Assembly: GCF_031458075.1 (NCBI RefSeq)
Contig: NZ_JAVDXT010000002.1
Coordinates: 558,001 to 622,000 of the forward strand
Source: Rhodoferax_B ferrireducens_A
GTDB taxonomy: Bacteria; Pseudomonadota; Gammaproteobacteria; Burkholderiales; Burkholderiaceae_C
Length of the DNA stretch: 64,000 bases
Reading direction: 5' to 3'
Positions within the stretch are counted from its first letter, which is position 1. Every line of letters begins with the position of its first letter. A program made the translations under genes and the position numbers. A model generated the notes under the pieces. It saw only the letters and a program-made list of their open reading frames with translations, did not search any database and had not been told where the DNA came from. Of the stretch, positions 31,467-40,226 are shown in pieces.

Positions 31467-33028
31467 GCTGCTAGTTTCTCCAGGACCACGGCCCGTACGT
31501 TGGGGGCCGGTGTGGGGTTATGGGGTGGGGCGGCGGGCGCAGTGCCCAGGCCCGAGGCGGCGGACACGATCTGTTCGGCCGGTACGCTGCCGCGTGCAAA
31601 TTCGGCCACCTGCACGCCACGGCGCATGACGATGGTGCGGTGCGCCAGGTGCATCACCTCGGGCAATTCGCTGGACACCAGAATCACCGCCAGGCCTTGT
31701 TCGACCATCTCGGCAATCAGCTGGTACACCGCCTGCTTGGCACCTACGTCGATGCCCTTGGTGGGTTCGTCCAGAATCACGATGCGCGGGTCCAGCCCCA
31801 GCCATTTGGCGATCACCACTTTTTGCTGGTTGCCGCCCGACAGGCCGGACAGCAAGGTGTCGGGCGAATGCGTCTTGATGCGCAGGCGTTCGATCATGCG
31901 CTGGCACAGCGCCGACTCGCGCAGCTTGGACAGCCAGATGCCGCGCGCAAAGCGGCTCAGGCCGGCCAGGCTGATGTTGTGTTCTACCGAGAAGTCCAGA
32001 ATGCCGCCCTGGCGCTGGCGCTCTTCGGGCACATAGGCGATGCCGGCGGCAATCGCATCGCCGGGCCGGCGGGCGTTGAGCTTCTGGCCGTTGACTACAA
32101 AGCTGCCGTGGGCGGCGGGGTTCAGGCCCATGATGGCCAGCATGGCCTCGCTACGGCCCGAGCCCACCAGGCCGTAAAAGCCCAGGATTTCGCCACGGCG
32201 CAGTTCAAAGCCGATGTTGTGGAACTCGGTGGGGTGCGACAGGGCTTGCACCGTCATCACCACCTCGCCGGGTTGAGAGTTGATCTGCGGGTAGATCTGG
32301 TCGATGGCGCGACCGGCCATCAGCTTGATCAGTTCCTGCTCGCTGGCGTCGGCAATCGCGCCGCTGCCCACGGTGGTGCCGTCGCGTAGCACCACATAGC
32401 GGTCGGCCACGGCAAAAATTTCATCGAACTTGTGGGTGATGAAGATCACGCCCACGCCTTGGGTCCGCAGCTTGCGCACGATGCCGTAGAAGTCGCGGAT
32501 CTCGGCCTGCGACAAGGCGGCGGTGGGCTCGTCCAGGATCACCACCGAGGCTTTTTGCGACAAGGCCCGGGCAATCTCCACCAGGTGCCGCTCGGCCAGG
32601 CTCAGGTCTTTTACCAGCGTGATGGCATTGAAGCGCGCACCGATCTGCTCCAGCACCGCTTGGGCCTGGGTGTTCATTGCCGACCAGTCGATGAACGGGC
32701 CGCGCATCAGGTGCCGCCCTACGTAAATGTTCTCGGCCACGCTGAGCTCTTCGAACATCACCGTTTCCTGGTGCACCGCCAGGATGCCCGCGGCCTGCGA
32801 GGCCTGGGCGTTGGCAAAAGTGTGGGCCACGCCGTTCAGCGTGATCGTGCCTTCGTCCACCGGCACCACGCCGGTGAGCAGCTTGACCAGCGTGGACTTG
32901 CCGGCGCCGTTCTCGCCGACCAGGGCCAGCACTTCTCCGGCCCGCAGTTCCAGGTCCACCCCGCGCAGCGCGTAGGTAGCGCCGTAGCGTTTGTGGATAC
33001 CTTGCAAGCTCAGTAAGACATCGGTCAT
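31463..33028 (-). CDS. rhaT: Rhamnose ABC transporter ATPase, double nucleotide-binding domain
   Basis: 521 residues with two ABC domains, as in RbsA-type sugar importers. First domain: Walker A GENGAGKST at 38-46, a degenerate signature around LSLAERHLVEIARAL, Walker B VVILDEPTAAL. Second domain: a degenerate P-loop region GLVGSGRSE, signature LSGGNQQKV, and IVILDEPTKGID. One site is therefore likely non-canonical, as usual for the family. The stop overlaps the first permease ATG. It lies downstream of rhaS, from which it is separated by a hairpin. Confidence 0.93.
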   Translation of the reverse strand: MTDVLLSLQGIHKRYGATYALRGVDLELRAGEVLALVGENGAGKSTLVKLLTGVVPVDEGTITLNGVAHTFANAQASQAAGILAVHQETVMFEELSVAENIYVGRHLMRGPFIDWSAMNTQAQAVLEQIGARFNAITLVKDLSLAERHLVEIARALSQKASVVILDEPTAALSQAEIRDFYGIVRKLRTQGVGVIFITHKFDEIFAVADRYVVLRDGTTVGSGAIADASEQELIKLMAGRAIDQIYPQINSQPGEVVMTVQALSHPTEFHNIGFELRRGEILGFYGLVGSGRSEAMLAIMGLNPAAHGSFVVNGQKLNARRPGDAIAAGIAYVPEERQRQGGILDFSVEHNISLAGLSRFARGIWLSKLRESALCQRMIERLRIKTHSPDTLLSGLSGGNQQKVVIAKWLGLDPRIVILDEPTKGIDVGAKQAVYQLIAEMVEQGLAVILVSSELPEVMHLAHRTIVMRRGVQVAEFARGSVPAEQIVSAASGLGTAPAAPPHNPTPAPNVRAVVLEKLAA

Positions 33029-33094
33029 TTAAAAATCCAGCTTCGCATAAAAAAGGGGCACCTACCCTGACAGAGATGCCCCACAAACTCTTTG

Positions 33095-33116
33095 GCTGGC
33101 ACCTACAGGTGCCAGC
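33095..33116. repeat. Hairpin between rhaS and rhaT
   Basis: GCTGGCACC (33095-33103) and GGTGCCAGC (33108-33116) form a 9-bp stem with a four-base loop in the 100-base rhaS-rhaT gap. No T run follows. Such hairpins after a binding-protein gene often protect its mRNA 3' end and raise its level over the permease genes. Confidence 0.65.
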
Positions 33117-33128
33117 GGGCCTGTCGCT

Positions 33129-34121
33129 TTAGAAAAACTTTGCAAACTTCTCTACGTTGGTGGCGTCGTAGGTGAAGGGCTCGGACATGGCTGCTTCTCC
33201 GTTCGCATCCAGGGTCACCGTGCCGACGCGGCCAAGGGATACCTTGTCGCCGGCCTTGCCGGTGACCTTGCCCGAGATGAACTGGTTGGCAGCGTAGATG
33301 GACGAGTAGCCCAGGTCAATCGGGTTCCAGATGGCGAAGGACTTGACCGCGCCGCTCTTCACATGGCCGGCCATTTCCGACGGCAGGCCCAGGCCCGTCA
33401 CGAAGATGGTGCCGACCTTCTTTTCGTCTTGCACGGCCTTGGCGGCAGCTGCTACACCCACGGTGGTGGGGGCGATGATGGCCTTCAGGTTGGGGTAGCT
33501 CTTGAACAAGCCTTGGGCTTCGCGGTAGCTCTTGTCGGTCTGGTCGTCGCCATACACCACGCTGACCAGTTTCAGGCCCTTGTAGGCGGGCTGGGCCAGC
33601 ACTTTCTTGGCTTCGTCGATCCAGATGTTCTGGTTGGTGGCCTGGGCGGTGGCCGACAGCACGGCGACTTCGCCGGTGGCACCGATGGCGTCGGCCGTCA
33701 TCTTCACCAGCTTCTCGCCGATCAGCGGGTTGCTGGAGGGGTTGAGGTGCATCAGGCGGCCGTCCTTGCGTACGCCGGAGTCAAACGAAATGACCTTGAT
33801 GCCGCGGTCCATGGCGCGCTTGAGCACCGGGGCCAGGGCATCCGGGTCATTGGCCGAGATGACGATGGCCGAGACCTTTTGCGCGATCAGCGAGTTGACG
33901 ATTTCGATCTGGCCTTCGGCCGTGGCCTTGGCCGGGCCGGTGTAGATGATTTCCACGTTCTTCAGTTCTTTGGCGGCCTCTTGCGCGCCCTGGTTGGCGG
34001 CGTCAAAGAAGCCGTTGCCCAGACTCTTCACCACCAGGGCGATCTTGTCTGCTGCAAAAGCCGGGCTGGCCAAGGCCGCGCCCAGTGCCACGGTGATCAG
34101 GGTTGCGAGGTGTTTCTTCAT
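33129..34121 (-). CDS. rhaS: Rhamnose ABC transporter substrate-binding protein
   Basis: 330 residues. A classic signal peptide (MKKHLATLITVALGAALASPAFA) is followed by a periplasmic-binding-protein type I fold: KIALVVKSLGNGFFDAANQGAQEAA, SAIVISANDPDALAPVLKRA, and a late ATNVEKFAKFF tail. It captures L-rhamnose in the periplasm. GGAGACAAC precedes the ATG. The gap to rhaI is about 125 bases and may hold an extra promoter or processing site. Confidence 0.93.
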   Translation of the reverse strand: MKKHLATLITVALGAALASPAFAADKIALVVKSLGNGFFDAANQGAQEAAKELKNVEIIYTGPAKATAEGQIEIVNSLIAQKVSAIVISANDPDALAPVLKRAMDRGIKVISFDSGVRKDGRLMHLNPSSNPLIGEKLVKMTADAIGATGEVAVLSATAQATNQNIWIDEAKKVLAQPAYKGLKLVSVVYGDDQTDKSYREAQGLFKSYPNLKAIIAPTTVGVAAAAKAVQDEKKVGTIFVTGLGLPSEMAGHVKSGAVKSFAIWNPIDLGYSSIYAANQFISGKVTGKAGDKVSLGRVGTVTLDANGEAAMSEPFTYDATNVEKFAKFF

Positions 34122-34246
34122 GTTGTCTCCTGGATGTCGTTGTTGGTATGGAAATATGACCCGAGGGTCGGTCTCGCTACTGGCGGCATACGTGGGTACG
34201 GTGCCGCCAGTGTCGATGGGGTGCGCTTTGCCTTCGGCAAATGCGC

Positions 34247-35539
34247 TTACACAATGCCGCTGCTGGGGCCTGCGGCGGGCCGCACGGCCGCCACGCCGGC
34301 GCGGTAGCCGCTGGCCCGGTAGGTGGCCACGGGGTCGGCGGCGCCGCCGGCTTCGATGCGGATCTTTTGCAGCAGCGGGGTCACATCGGTGTGGAACGCA
34401 GTCTTCAAGGTCTGCGCCGCCATCAGCACGTCGTTGCTGTCCTGGTAGCCGGTGAGGGCCGTGCGGTCGACCAGCAGGGCCTGGGCGTAGCAGCGCTGCA
34501 CGGTGACGGCGCTGGTCATCAGGCTCTCGATCGGATCGGTCACGTTGTGCGACTGGTCCAGCATGTAAGCGGGGTTGAAGTTGGGCGCCTTGCTTTGCGC
34601 CGCGTCGACCAGTTCGTTGAACACCAGGAACAGCTGGAAGGGGTTGATGCTGCCGCTGTCCAGGTCGTCGTCGCCGTACTTGCTGTCGTTGAAGTGGAAG
34701 CCAGCCAGCTTTTGCGCATGCACCAGGCGGGCCACGATCATCTCGATATTGGTGTTCGGCGCGTGGTGGCCCAGGTCCACCAGGCAGCGGGCTTTCTCGC
34801 CCAGGCTTTGCGCGGCCAGCAGGCTGCTGCCCCAGTCCTGGATGACGGTGGCGTAGAAGGCCGGTTCGAACATCTTGTGTTCCAGGAACATGTTCCAGTC
34901 GGCTGGCAGGGCCGCGTAGATCTGGCGGTTGCTGTCCAGGTAACGCTCAAACTGGCGGCGGAAGTGGCTTTGGCCGGGGAAGTTGGAGCCGTCGCCAATC
35001 CACACCGTCAGCGCCTTGCTGCCGATCTGCTTGCCGATTTCGATGCATTCCAGGTTGTGCGCTACGGCCTGGGCGCGCACACCGGCGTCGGCATGGGTCA
35101 GGCTGCCGAATTTGTACGACAGCGGCTGGTCCTTCTGGTCGGAGAAGGTGTTGGAGTTGACTGCGTCAAAGCCCAGGCCGAAGGACTCGGCATGCTGGCG
35201 CAGTTCCTTGTAGTCGCTGACCTTGTCCCAGGGGAAATGCGGCGACACGGTGGGGGTGCAGCGCACCAGCTGCTGGATCACGCCGCAGTCCTGCAGCTTG
35301 TCGAACACATTGCGTGGCTCGCCCTTGCCGGGGAAGCGGGCGAAGCGGGTGCCGCCGGTGCCCACGCCCCAGCTGGGCACGGCCACGGCGAACTTCGCTA
35401 CCTCGGCTTTCAGCGTGTCGATGTTGACATTGCGGCGGGCCAGCTGTTCGCCCAGATGTTTGTAGTCAGAATCGACTCTGGCGCTGACACTATGTGCGTG
35501 GTCAGCTATTAATTCAGGAGCAATTTTGGTCGTGGTCAT
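34247..35539 (-). CDS. rhaI: L-rhamnose isomerase, RhaI type
   Basis: 430 residues from ATG 35539. It converts L-rhamnose to L-rhamnulose. The sequence is of the Pseudomonas stutzeri/rhizobial RhaI type, not E. coli RhaA. Metal and substrate residues lie in FLEHKMFEPAFY, LVDLGHHAPNTNIE and GFHFNDSKYGDDDLD. The frame is open upstream but overlaps rhaD there. The codons for residues 5-11 (KIAPELI) fall in an AT-rich stretch similar to the dispersed repeat. It is the second gene of the operon, 31 bases after the rhaD stop. Confidence 0.94.
   Translation of the reverse strand: MTTTKIAPELIADHAHSVSARVDSDYKHLGEQLARRNVNIDTLKAEVAKFAVAVPSWGVGTGGTRFARFPGKGEPRNVFDKLQDCGVIQQLVRCTPTVSPHFPWDKVSDYKELRQHAESFGLGFDAVNSNTFSDQKDQPLSYKFGSLTHADAGVRAQAVAHNLECIEIGKQIGSKALTVWIGDGSNFPGQSHFRRQFERYLDSNRQIYAALPADWNMFLEHKMFEPAFYATVIQDWGSSLLAAQSLGEKARCLVDLGHHAPNTNIEMIVARLVHAQKLAGFHFNDSKYGDDDLDSGSINPFQLFLVFNELVDAAQSKAPNFNPAYMLDQSHNVTDPIESLMTSAVTVQRCYAQALLVDRTALTGYQDSNDVLMAAQTLKTAFHTDVTPLLQKIRIEAGGAADPVATYRASGYRAGVAAVRPAAGPSSGIV
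35480..35527 (-). repeat. Possible dispersed-repeat remnant at rhaI N-terminus
   Basis: On the minus strand aaaattgctcctgaattaat then agctgaccacgc resembles the opening of the 52711-52771 copy. Only about 30 bases can be aligned, so chance or codon constraint is possible. Confidence 0.3.
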
Positions 35540-35570
35540 GGCTGTCTCGTGTTGTGTTTTTAATGGGCAA

Positions 35571-37673
35571 TCAGCGCGGGAATGCAGCCAGGTTACCCGC
35601 ATCCACGTTGATGATGTTGCCGGTCGATTTGGCGGCCAGATCGCTGGCCAGGAAGTAGGTGGCTTCGGCAATGTCTTCGGGGAAGACGCTGCGCTTCAGC
35701 ATGGAGCGGTCGCGGTAGAAGGCTTCGAGTTCTTCCTCGCTGATCTTGTTGGCGGCGGCGCGTTCCTGGCTCCAGGCACCGGTCCATATCTTGCTGCCGC
35801 GGATGACGGCGTCGGGGTTGACCACGTTGGAGCGTATGCCCAGCGGTGCGCCTTCCAAAGCAAAGCTGCGCGACAGCTGGATCTCGGCGGCCTTGGCCGC
35901 GCAGTAGGCGCTGGCCTGGGCGCTGGCCACCATGCCGTTCTTGCTGGCGATATAGACCATGGCGCCGCCGATGGCCTGGGCCTTCATCAGGCGGAAGGCT
36001 TCGCGACCCACCAAAAAGTAGCCGGTGGCCAGGATGTTCTGGTTGCGCATCCACAATGCCAGGCTGGTGTCTTCGATCGGTGCTGCCGAGGCGATGCCGG
36101 CGTTGGACACCAGGATGTCCACGCCGCCAAACTCCAGCGTGGCCTGCACATAGGCGTTGATGACGGAGTCTTCGGACGTCACGTCGCAGACCATGCTGCG
36201 CACCACGTCCTTACCAAAACGCTTGGCCAGCTCGGCGCGGGTGGATTCCAGTGCTTCCACATCGATGTCCAGCAGCGCCACGCAACCGCCTTCGTTCAGA
36301 AAGCGCTCGACGATGGCGCGGCCGATGCCGCCGGCGCCGCCGGTGACCACCGCCACCTTGCCGACCAGGGGCTTGGCCTTGGGCATGCGCTGCAGCTTGG
36401 CTTCCTCCAGCAACCAGTATTCGATGTCAAACGCCTCTTGCTCGGGCAGGCCCACATAGGTGTCGATGGCGTTGGCGTCGCGCATCACGTTGATGGCGTT
36501 CATATAGAACTCGCCGGCGATGCGTGCCGTGGCCTTGTCCTTGGCAATCGACACCATGCCGATGCCGGGCAGCAGGATGATGACCGGATTGGCATCGCGC
36601 AGGGCCGGGCTGTCGGCGCGTTTGCAGCGCTCGTAGTAGGCGGCGTAGTCGGCGCGGTAGGCGACCAGCTTTTCTTCCAGCGCGGCGGCCAGGGCAGCGC
36701 CTTCTAAGTTGTAGACAGCTGCTTCCAGGATCAGCGGGCGGATCTTGGTGCGCAGGAAATGGTCGGGGCAGGAGGTGCCCATGGCGGCCAGAGGCGCCAG
36801 ATCCCGGCTGTTGACGAATTCCATCACCGTGGGTTGGCGGTCCACGTGCAGCAGCTTGTGGCCGCTTTTCGAGGCCAGGCCACGCAGCACCGGCAGCACG
36901 CGGGCCAGCGTCGCGTCTTGCTCGGCGGTGGGCAGCGATTCTTGCGCCACGCCACCAAAACTCACTGCGTTGCGGGCCACACGTTCGCGGCCCAGCCAGT
37001 TTTGCGCATGGGCGATTACGCCCACGGTGTTTTCATAGCAGGTCTTGGCCGTGTCGCCCCAGGTGAACAGGCCGTGGCCGGCCAGCACCAGGCCGCGCTG
37101 GTCGGGGTGGGCGGCTTGGTAGCGTTGCAGCATCAGGCCGAGCTCGAAGCCGGGCTTGCGCCAGGGCAACCAGCCGACCGTGCCTTCAAAAATTTTCGCC
37201 GTCAGCGCTTCGCTGTTGGCCATGGCGGCAATGGCGATCACCGCGTCGGGGTGCATGTGGTCCACATGGGCGAACGGCAGGTAGGCGTGCAGGGGGGTGT
37301 CGATGCTGGCGGCACGCGGGTTCAGGTTGAAGGTGCAGTGCGGCAGGTAGGCCACCATCTCGTCTTCAAACTGCGGGCCGCGGTAGAGCTTTTGCAGCGC
37401 GTTCAGCTTGTCCATGTACAAGGTGCTGAAGCCGTCGAGCTTCATCGAGCCCACGTCGCCACCCGAGCCCTTGACCCACAGAACGGTGGTGTCCTGGCCG
37501 CTCAGCGGGTCTTTTTGCACCAGCTTGGCCGAGGTGTTGCCGCCGCCGTAGTTGGTGATGCGCAGGTCGGAGCCCAGCAGGTTCGAGCGGTACAGCAGCA
37601 GGCCGGACGCATCCAGCGTGGCGGCATGGGCGTCGTTCCAGGTGGGGAAGGGGGCGATGGTGGTGTTGGACAT
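35571..37673 (-). CDS. rhaD: Bifunctional rhamnulose-1-phosphate aldolase/short-chain dehydrogenase
   Basis: 700 residues. The N-terminal class II aldolase/adducin domain (about 20-370; VKGSGGDVGSM, zinc-site His residues in HAYLPFAHVDHMHPDA and LAGHGLFTWG) cleaves L-rhamnulose 1-phosphate to dihydroxyacetone phosphate and L-lactaldehyde. The C-terminal SDR domain (about 430-700; VVTGGAGGIGRAI, catalytic Tyr in SAYCAAKAAE) oxidises lactaldehyde to lactate. This fusion is known from rhizobia and bacilli. It is first in the operon and faces a LysR gene across an AT-rich 273-base gap. Confidence 0.95.
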   Translation of the reverse strand: MSNTTIAPFPTWNDAHAATLDASGLLLYRSNLLGSDLRITNYGGGNTSAKLVQKDPLSGQDTTVLWVKGSGGDVGSMKLDGFSTLYMDKLNALQKLYRGPQFEDEMVAYLPHCTFNLNPRAASIDTPLHAYLPFAHVDHMHPDAVIAIAAMANSEALTAKIFEGTVGWLPWRKPGFELGLMLQRYQAAHPDQRGLVLAGHGLFTWGDTAKTCYENTVGVIAHAQNWLGRERVARNAVSFGGVAQESLPTAEQDATLARVLPVLRGLASKSGHKLLHVDRQPTVMEFVNSRDLAPLAAMGTSCPDHFLRTKIRPLILEAAVYNLEGAALAAALEEKLVAYRADYAAYYERCKRADSPALRDANPVIILLPGIGMVSIAKDKATARIAGEFYMNAINVMRDANAIDTYVGLPEQEAFDIEYWLLEEAKLQRMPKAKPLVGKVAVVTGGAGGIGRAIVERFLNEGGCVALLDIDVEALESTRAELAKRFGKDVVRSMVCDVTSEDSVINAYVQATLEFGGVDILVSNAGIASAAPIEDTSLALWMRNQNILATGYFLVGREAFRLMKAQAIGGAMVYIASKNGMVASAQASAYCAAKAAEIQLSRSFALEGAPLGIRSNVVNPDAVIRGSKIWTGAWSQERAAANKISEEELEAFYRDRSMLKRSVFPEDIAEATYFLASDLAAKSTGNIINVDAGNLAAFPR

Positions 37674-37946
37674 GGGCAGGCGGGTGGTGGGCAGGAGGGC
37701 AAAAGGGTTGCGATGGGCTGAAGTCTAGGTAGCGCCATGCATATAGACAACACATAGGTTTTTATGTTTTGGCAAAGTTTTGCTTATACTTTTGGCCTGC
37801 CAGGGCATGGGTTTGCTGGGGAGCGCTATAGGGTTCCAAATGCTGCACTGCAGCTTAGGGAAACCCCCTGCAAGCCCCTGCGGAACCTGTCGATTTGCCT
37901 ACCCGTCCACCGCCCGGTTTCCGGGTGAAACCCTGTACTGCTTTGC
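37674..37946. promoter_or_regulatory. AT-rich divergent promoter region, rhaD / LysR gene
   Basis: The region carries a markedly AT-rich segment (37738-37795) containing tatagacaacacataggttt and ttggcaaagttttgcttata, with repeated ttttgg/aaagttttgc motifs. It is placed to hold the rhaD promoter and operator. No exact regulator box can be named from sequence alone. Confidence 0.5.
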
Positions 37947-38858
37947 ATGAAAAACGCCACCCTGCGCCAGCTGCGGATTTTTGAGGCCGTGGCCACCAGC
38001 CTCAGCTACTCGCGCGCCGCCGAACAGCTGCACCTGACCCAGCCCGCTGTGTCCATGCAGATCAGCCAGCTGCAGGAGGATGTGGGCCAGCCGCTGTTCG
38101 TCAAAACCGGCAAGCGCCTGGTGCTCAGCCCGCCCGGCGAAGCCTTGCTCCGCCACACCCGTCGCATCCTCGACCAGGTGCGCATCGCAGACGAGGCCAT
38201 GGCCGCCAGCCGCAGCGGTGAGGGCGGCCTGCTGCACCTGGGCGTGGTGCCGACTGCACACTACTTTGCGCCGGCGCTGCTGATGGCCTTCAAGGCGCGG
38301 CACCCGGGCATCCGCTTCAAGCTGACGGTGGAGCGGCGCGAGAAGATTCTGGCCATGCTGCAAGAGCACCAGCTGGACGTGGCCATCGGCGGCTATCCGC
38401 CCAGCGAGGCCGATGTGGAGGCCGAAACCTTTGCCCGGAATCCGCACTGCATCGTCGCTCCGCCCAGTCACCCGCTGGCTGCGCGCCGCAAGCTGACCTG
38501 GGCCGATTTGCGCACCGAGGACTTCATCTTCCGCGAGCCCGGCTCGGCCACCCGGCAGTTCCTGGAGCACCTGCTGCAATCGCAGTCGCTGCAGGTGAAT
38601 GTGTCGATGGAGCTATCGGGCAACGAGACCATCAAGCAGGCCGTGATGGTTGGCATGGGCATCAGCTTTTTGTCGGCCCACGTGTTCCAGGTCGAGCTGG
38701 CCGCCGGCATGCTGGCGGTGCTGGACCTGCAGGACATGCCGAAGATGCTGGACTGGTGCCTGCTGCACCGCCGCGATGCCGTGCCGTCGGATCTGGGGGC
38801 GGCGTTTCGGGACTTTGTGCTGGCGGATGGGGCGGGGTTTGCGGCGTGCAGGATGTAG
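37947..38858 (+). CDS. LysR-family regulator, CbbR-like
   Basis: 303 residues. The N-terminal winged helix (about 5-65; LRIFEAVATSLSYSRAAEQLHLTQPAVSMQI) and the effector domain (about 90-295) are complete. The sequence is of the CbbR branch (LHLGVVPTAHYFAPALL, DVAIGGYPPSEADVEAE), which often responds to phosphorylated intermediates such as RuBP or NADPH. It is divergent from rhaD, but control of rhamnose genes is only a hypothesis; no Calvin-cycle genes are in the window. yghU lies 134 bases downstream on the same strand. Confidence 0.92.
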   Translation: MKNATLRQLRIFEAVATSLSYSRAAEQLHLTQPAVSMQISQLQEDVGQPLFVKTGKRLVLSPPGEALLRHTRRILDQVRIADEAMAASRSGEGGLLHLGVVPTAHYFAPALLMAFKARHPGIRFKLTVERREKILAMLQEHQLDVAIGGYPPSEADVEAETFARNPHCIVAPPSHPLAARRKLTWADLRTEDFIFREPGSATRQFLEHLLQSQSLQVNVSMELSGNETIKQAVMVGMGISFLSAHVFQVELAAGMLAVLDLQDMPKMLDWCLLHRRDAVPSDLGAAFRDFVLADGAGFAACRM

Positions 38859-38992
38859 GCAACACTAGGCGCAATTTCACTGAACCCTTACCACCTTCCA
38901 GCAAAACCCTAAAGTCCACGAGGCATCGCACTGCAGCTACCCTGCCATCCATTCAGTCTTTGACCTACGCCCCATTTCAAGGAACCCATTGC

Positions 38993-39865
38993 ATGACCGA
39001 AACCAATGCCTACACGCCCCCCCAAGTCTGGACCTGGGACAAGGAAAACGGTGGCGAGTTTGCCAGTATCAACCGTCCGATCTCCGGTTCCACCCACTAC
39101 AAGGAACTGCCAGTTGGAAAACACCCGCTGCAGCTGTACTCGCTGGCCACGCCGAACGGGATCAAGGTGACGGTGATGCTGGAGGAGCTGCTCGCCTTGG
39201 GCCACACCGGTGCTGAATACGACGCCTGGCTGATCCGCATCACCGAAGGCCAGCAGTTCGGCAGCGGCTTTGTCGAGGTCAACCCCAATTCCAAGATTCC
39301 CGCGCTGATGGACCGCAGTGGCGCCGAGCCGGTGCGGGTGTTCGAGTCGGGCGCCATCCTGCAGTACCTGGCGGAGAAGTTTGGTGCTTTTCTGCCTGCC
39401 AGCGGTGCGGCGCGGGCCGAGTGCCTGTCCTGGCTGTTCTGGCAGATGGGCAGCGCGCCGTTTCTGGGCGGCGGTTTTGGCCATTTTTATGCCTACGCGC
39501 CGGCCAAGCTGGAGTACCCGATCAACCGCTACGCGATGGAGGTCAAGCGGCAGCTGGACGTGCTGGACCACCGCCTGGCCGAGCACGGCTACCTGGCGGG
39601 TGACGACTACAGCATTGCCGACATTGCGGTGTGGCCCTGGTATGGCGGCCTGGTGCTGGGCCAGCTGTACGGCGCGGCCGAGTTCCTGAGCGTGCACGAA
39701 TACACCCACGTGCTGCGTTGGGCCAGGGAGATTGCTGCGCGCCCCGCAGTGCAGCGCGGCCGCAAGGTCAACCGCGCCTGGGGCGAGCCGTCCGACCAGT
39801 TGCACGAGCGCCATGCCGCCAGCGATTTCGACACACAGACCCAAGACAAGCTTGTCCAGGGGTGA
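38993..39865 (+). CDS. yghU: Glutathione-dependent disulfide-bond oxidoreductase YghU
   Basis: 290 residues. A GST-fold protein of the Nu class: VGKHPLQLYSLATPNGIKVTVMLEEL is the thioredoxin-like start, with PNSKIPAL and FESGAILQYLAEKFG the glutathione-binding blocks. The C-terminal helical domain has DYSIADIAVWPW. The N-terminal extension (VWTWDKENGGEFASINRPISG) is specific for YghU/YfcG-type enzymes, which reduce disulfides. The frame is open further upstream, but the family start is the ATG at 38993. It is probably transcribed alone. Confidence 0.94.
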   Translation: MTETNAYTPPQVWTWDKENGGEFASINRPISGSTHYKELPVGKHPLQLYSLATPNGIKVTVMLEELLALGHTGAEYDAWLIRITEGQQFGSGFVEVNPNSKIPALMDRSGAEPVRVFESGAILQYLAEKFGAFLPASGAARAECLSWLFWQMGSAPFLGGGFGHFYAYAPAKLEYPINRYAMEVKRQLDVLDHRLAEHGYLAGDDYSIADIAVWPWYGGLVLGQLYGAAEFLSVHEYTHVLRWAREIAARPAVQRGRKVNRAWGEPSDQLHERHAASDFDTQTQDKLVQG

Positions 39866-39892
39866 GCGCTAGTGCAGCTTGCAGGGATTTAA

Positions 39893-39951
39893 GGGAAATA
39901 GGCCGCTAGCGCAGTTAGTACCAGCGCTGGCAGCTATCAAATAAGTAGCGA
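39893..39951 (-). repeat. Dispersed short repeat between yghU and ferredoxin gene
   Basis: gggaaataggccgctagcgc, then agttagtaccagcgctggca and gctatcaaataagtagc. It is a near-complete copy, in inverted orientation to 52711-52771. Confidence 0.8.
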
Positions 39952-40003
39952 AGCGGCTTGCCTGGTGTTGCCAGCACACCCGCTCCCCTATGATCGCGTT
40001 TCC

Positions 40004-40225
40004 ATGAAGACCCAGCGCCTTGTGCCGAAACCGGACATCGATACCACGCGCTGCACCGGCTGCGGTTGGTGCGTGCCGACCTGCCATTTGCATCTGCTGT
40101 CGCTGGAAGCCCAGGGCTGGAAGAAGTTTTCGGTGGTCAGCGATCTGGATGCCTGCACCGGCTGCAAGAAGTGCGCGGTGCGCTGCCCTTTCGACGCCAT
40201 CACCATGCGCAGCGCTGCAGACTGA
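40004..40225 (+). CDS. 2x[4Fe-4S] ferredoxin
   Basis: 73 residues. Two cluster motifs are complete: CTGCGWCVPTC (first) and CTGCKKCAVRCP (second). It is a small cytosolic electron carrier with an insertion of about 25 residues between the motifs. The ATG at 40004 is preferred over one 13 codons upstream because MKTQRLVPKPDIDTTRC is a normal length for the family. It converges with the Bug gene, with one base between the stops. The redox partner is unknown. Confidence 0.9.
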   Translation: MKTQRLVPKPDIDTTRCTGCGWCVPTCHLHLLSLEAQGWKKFSVVSDLDACTGCKKCAVRCPFDAITMRSAAD

Positions 40226-40226
40226 A

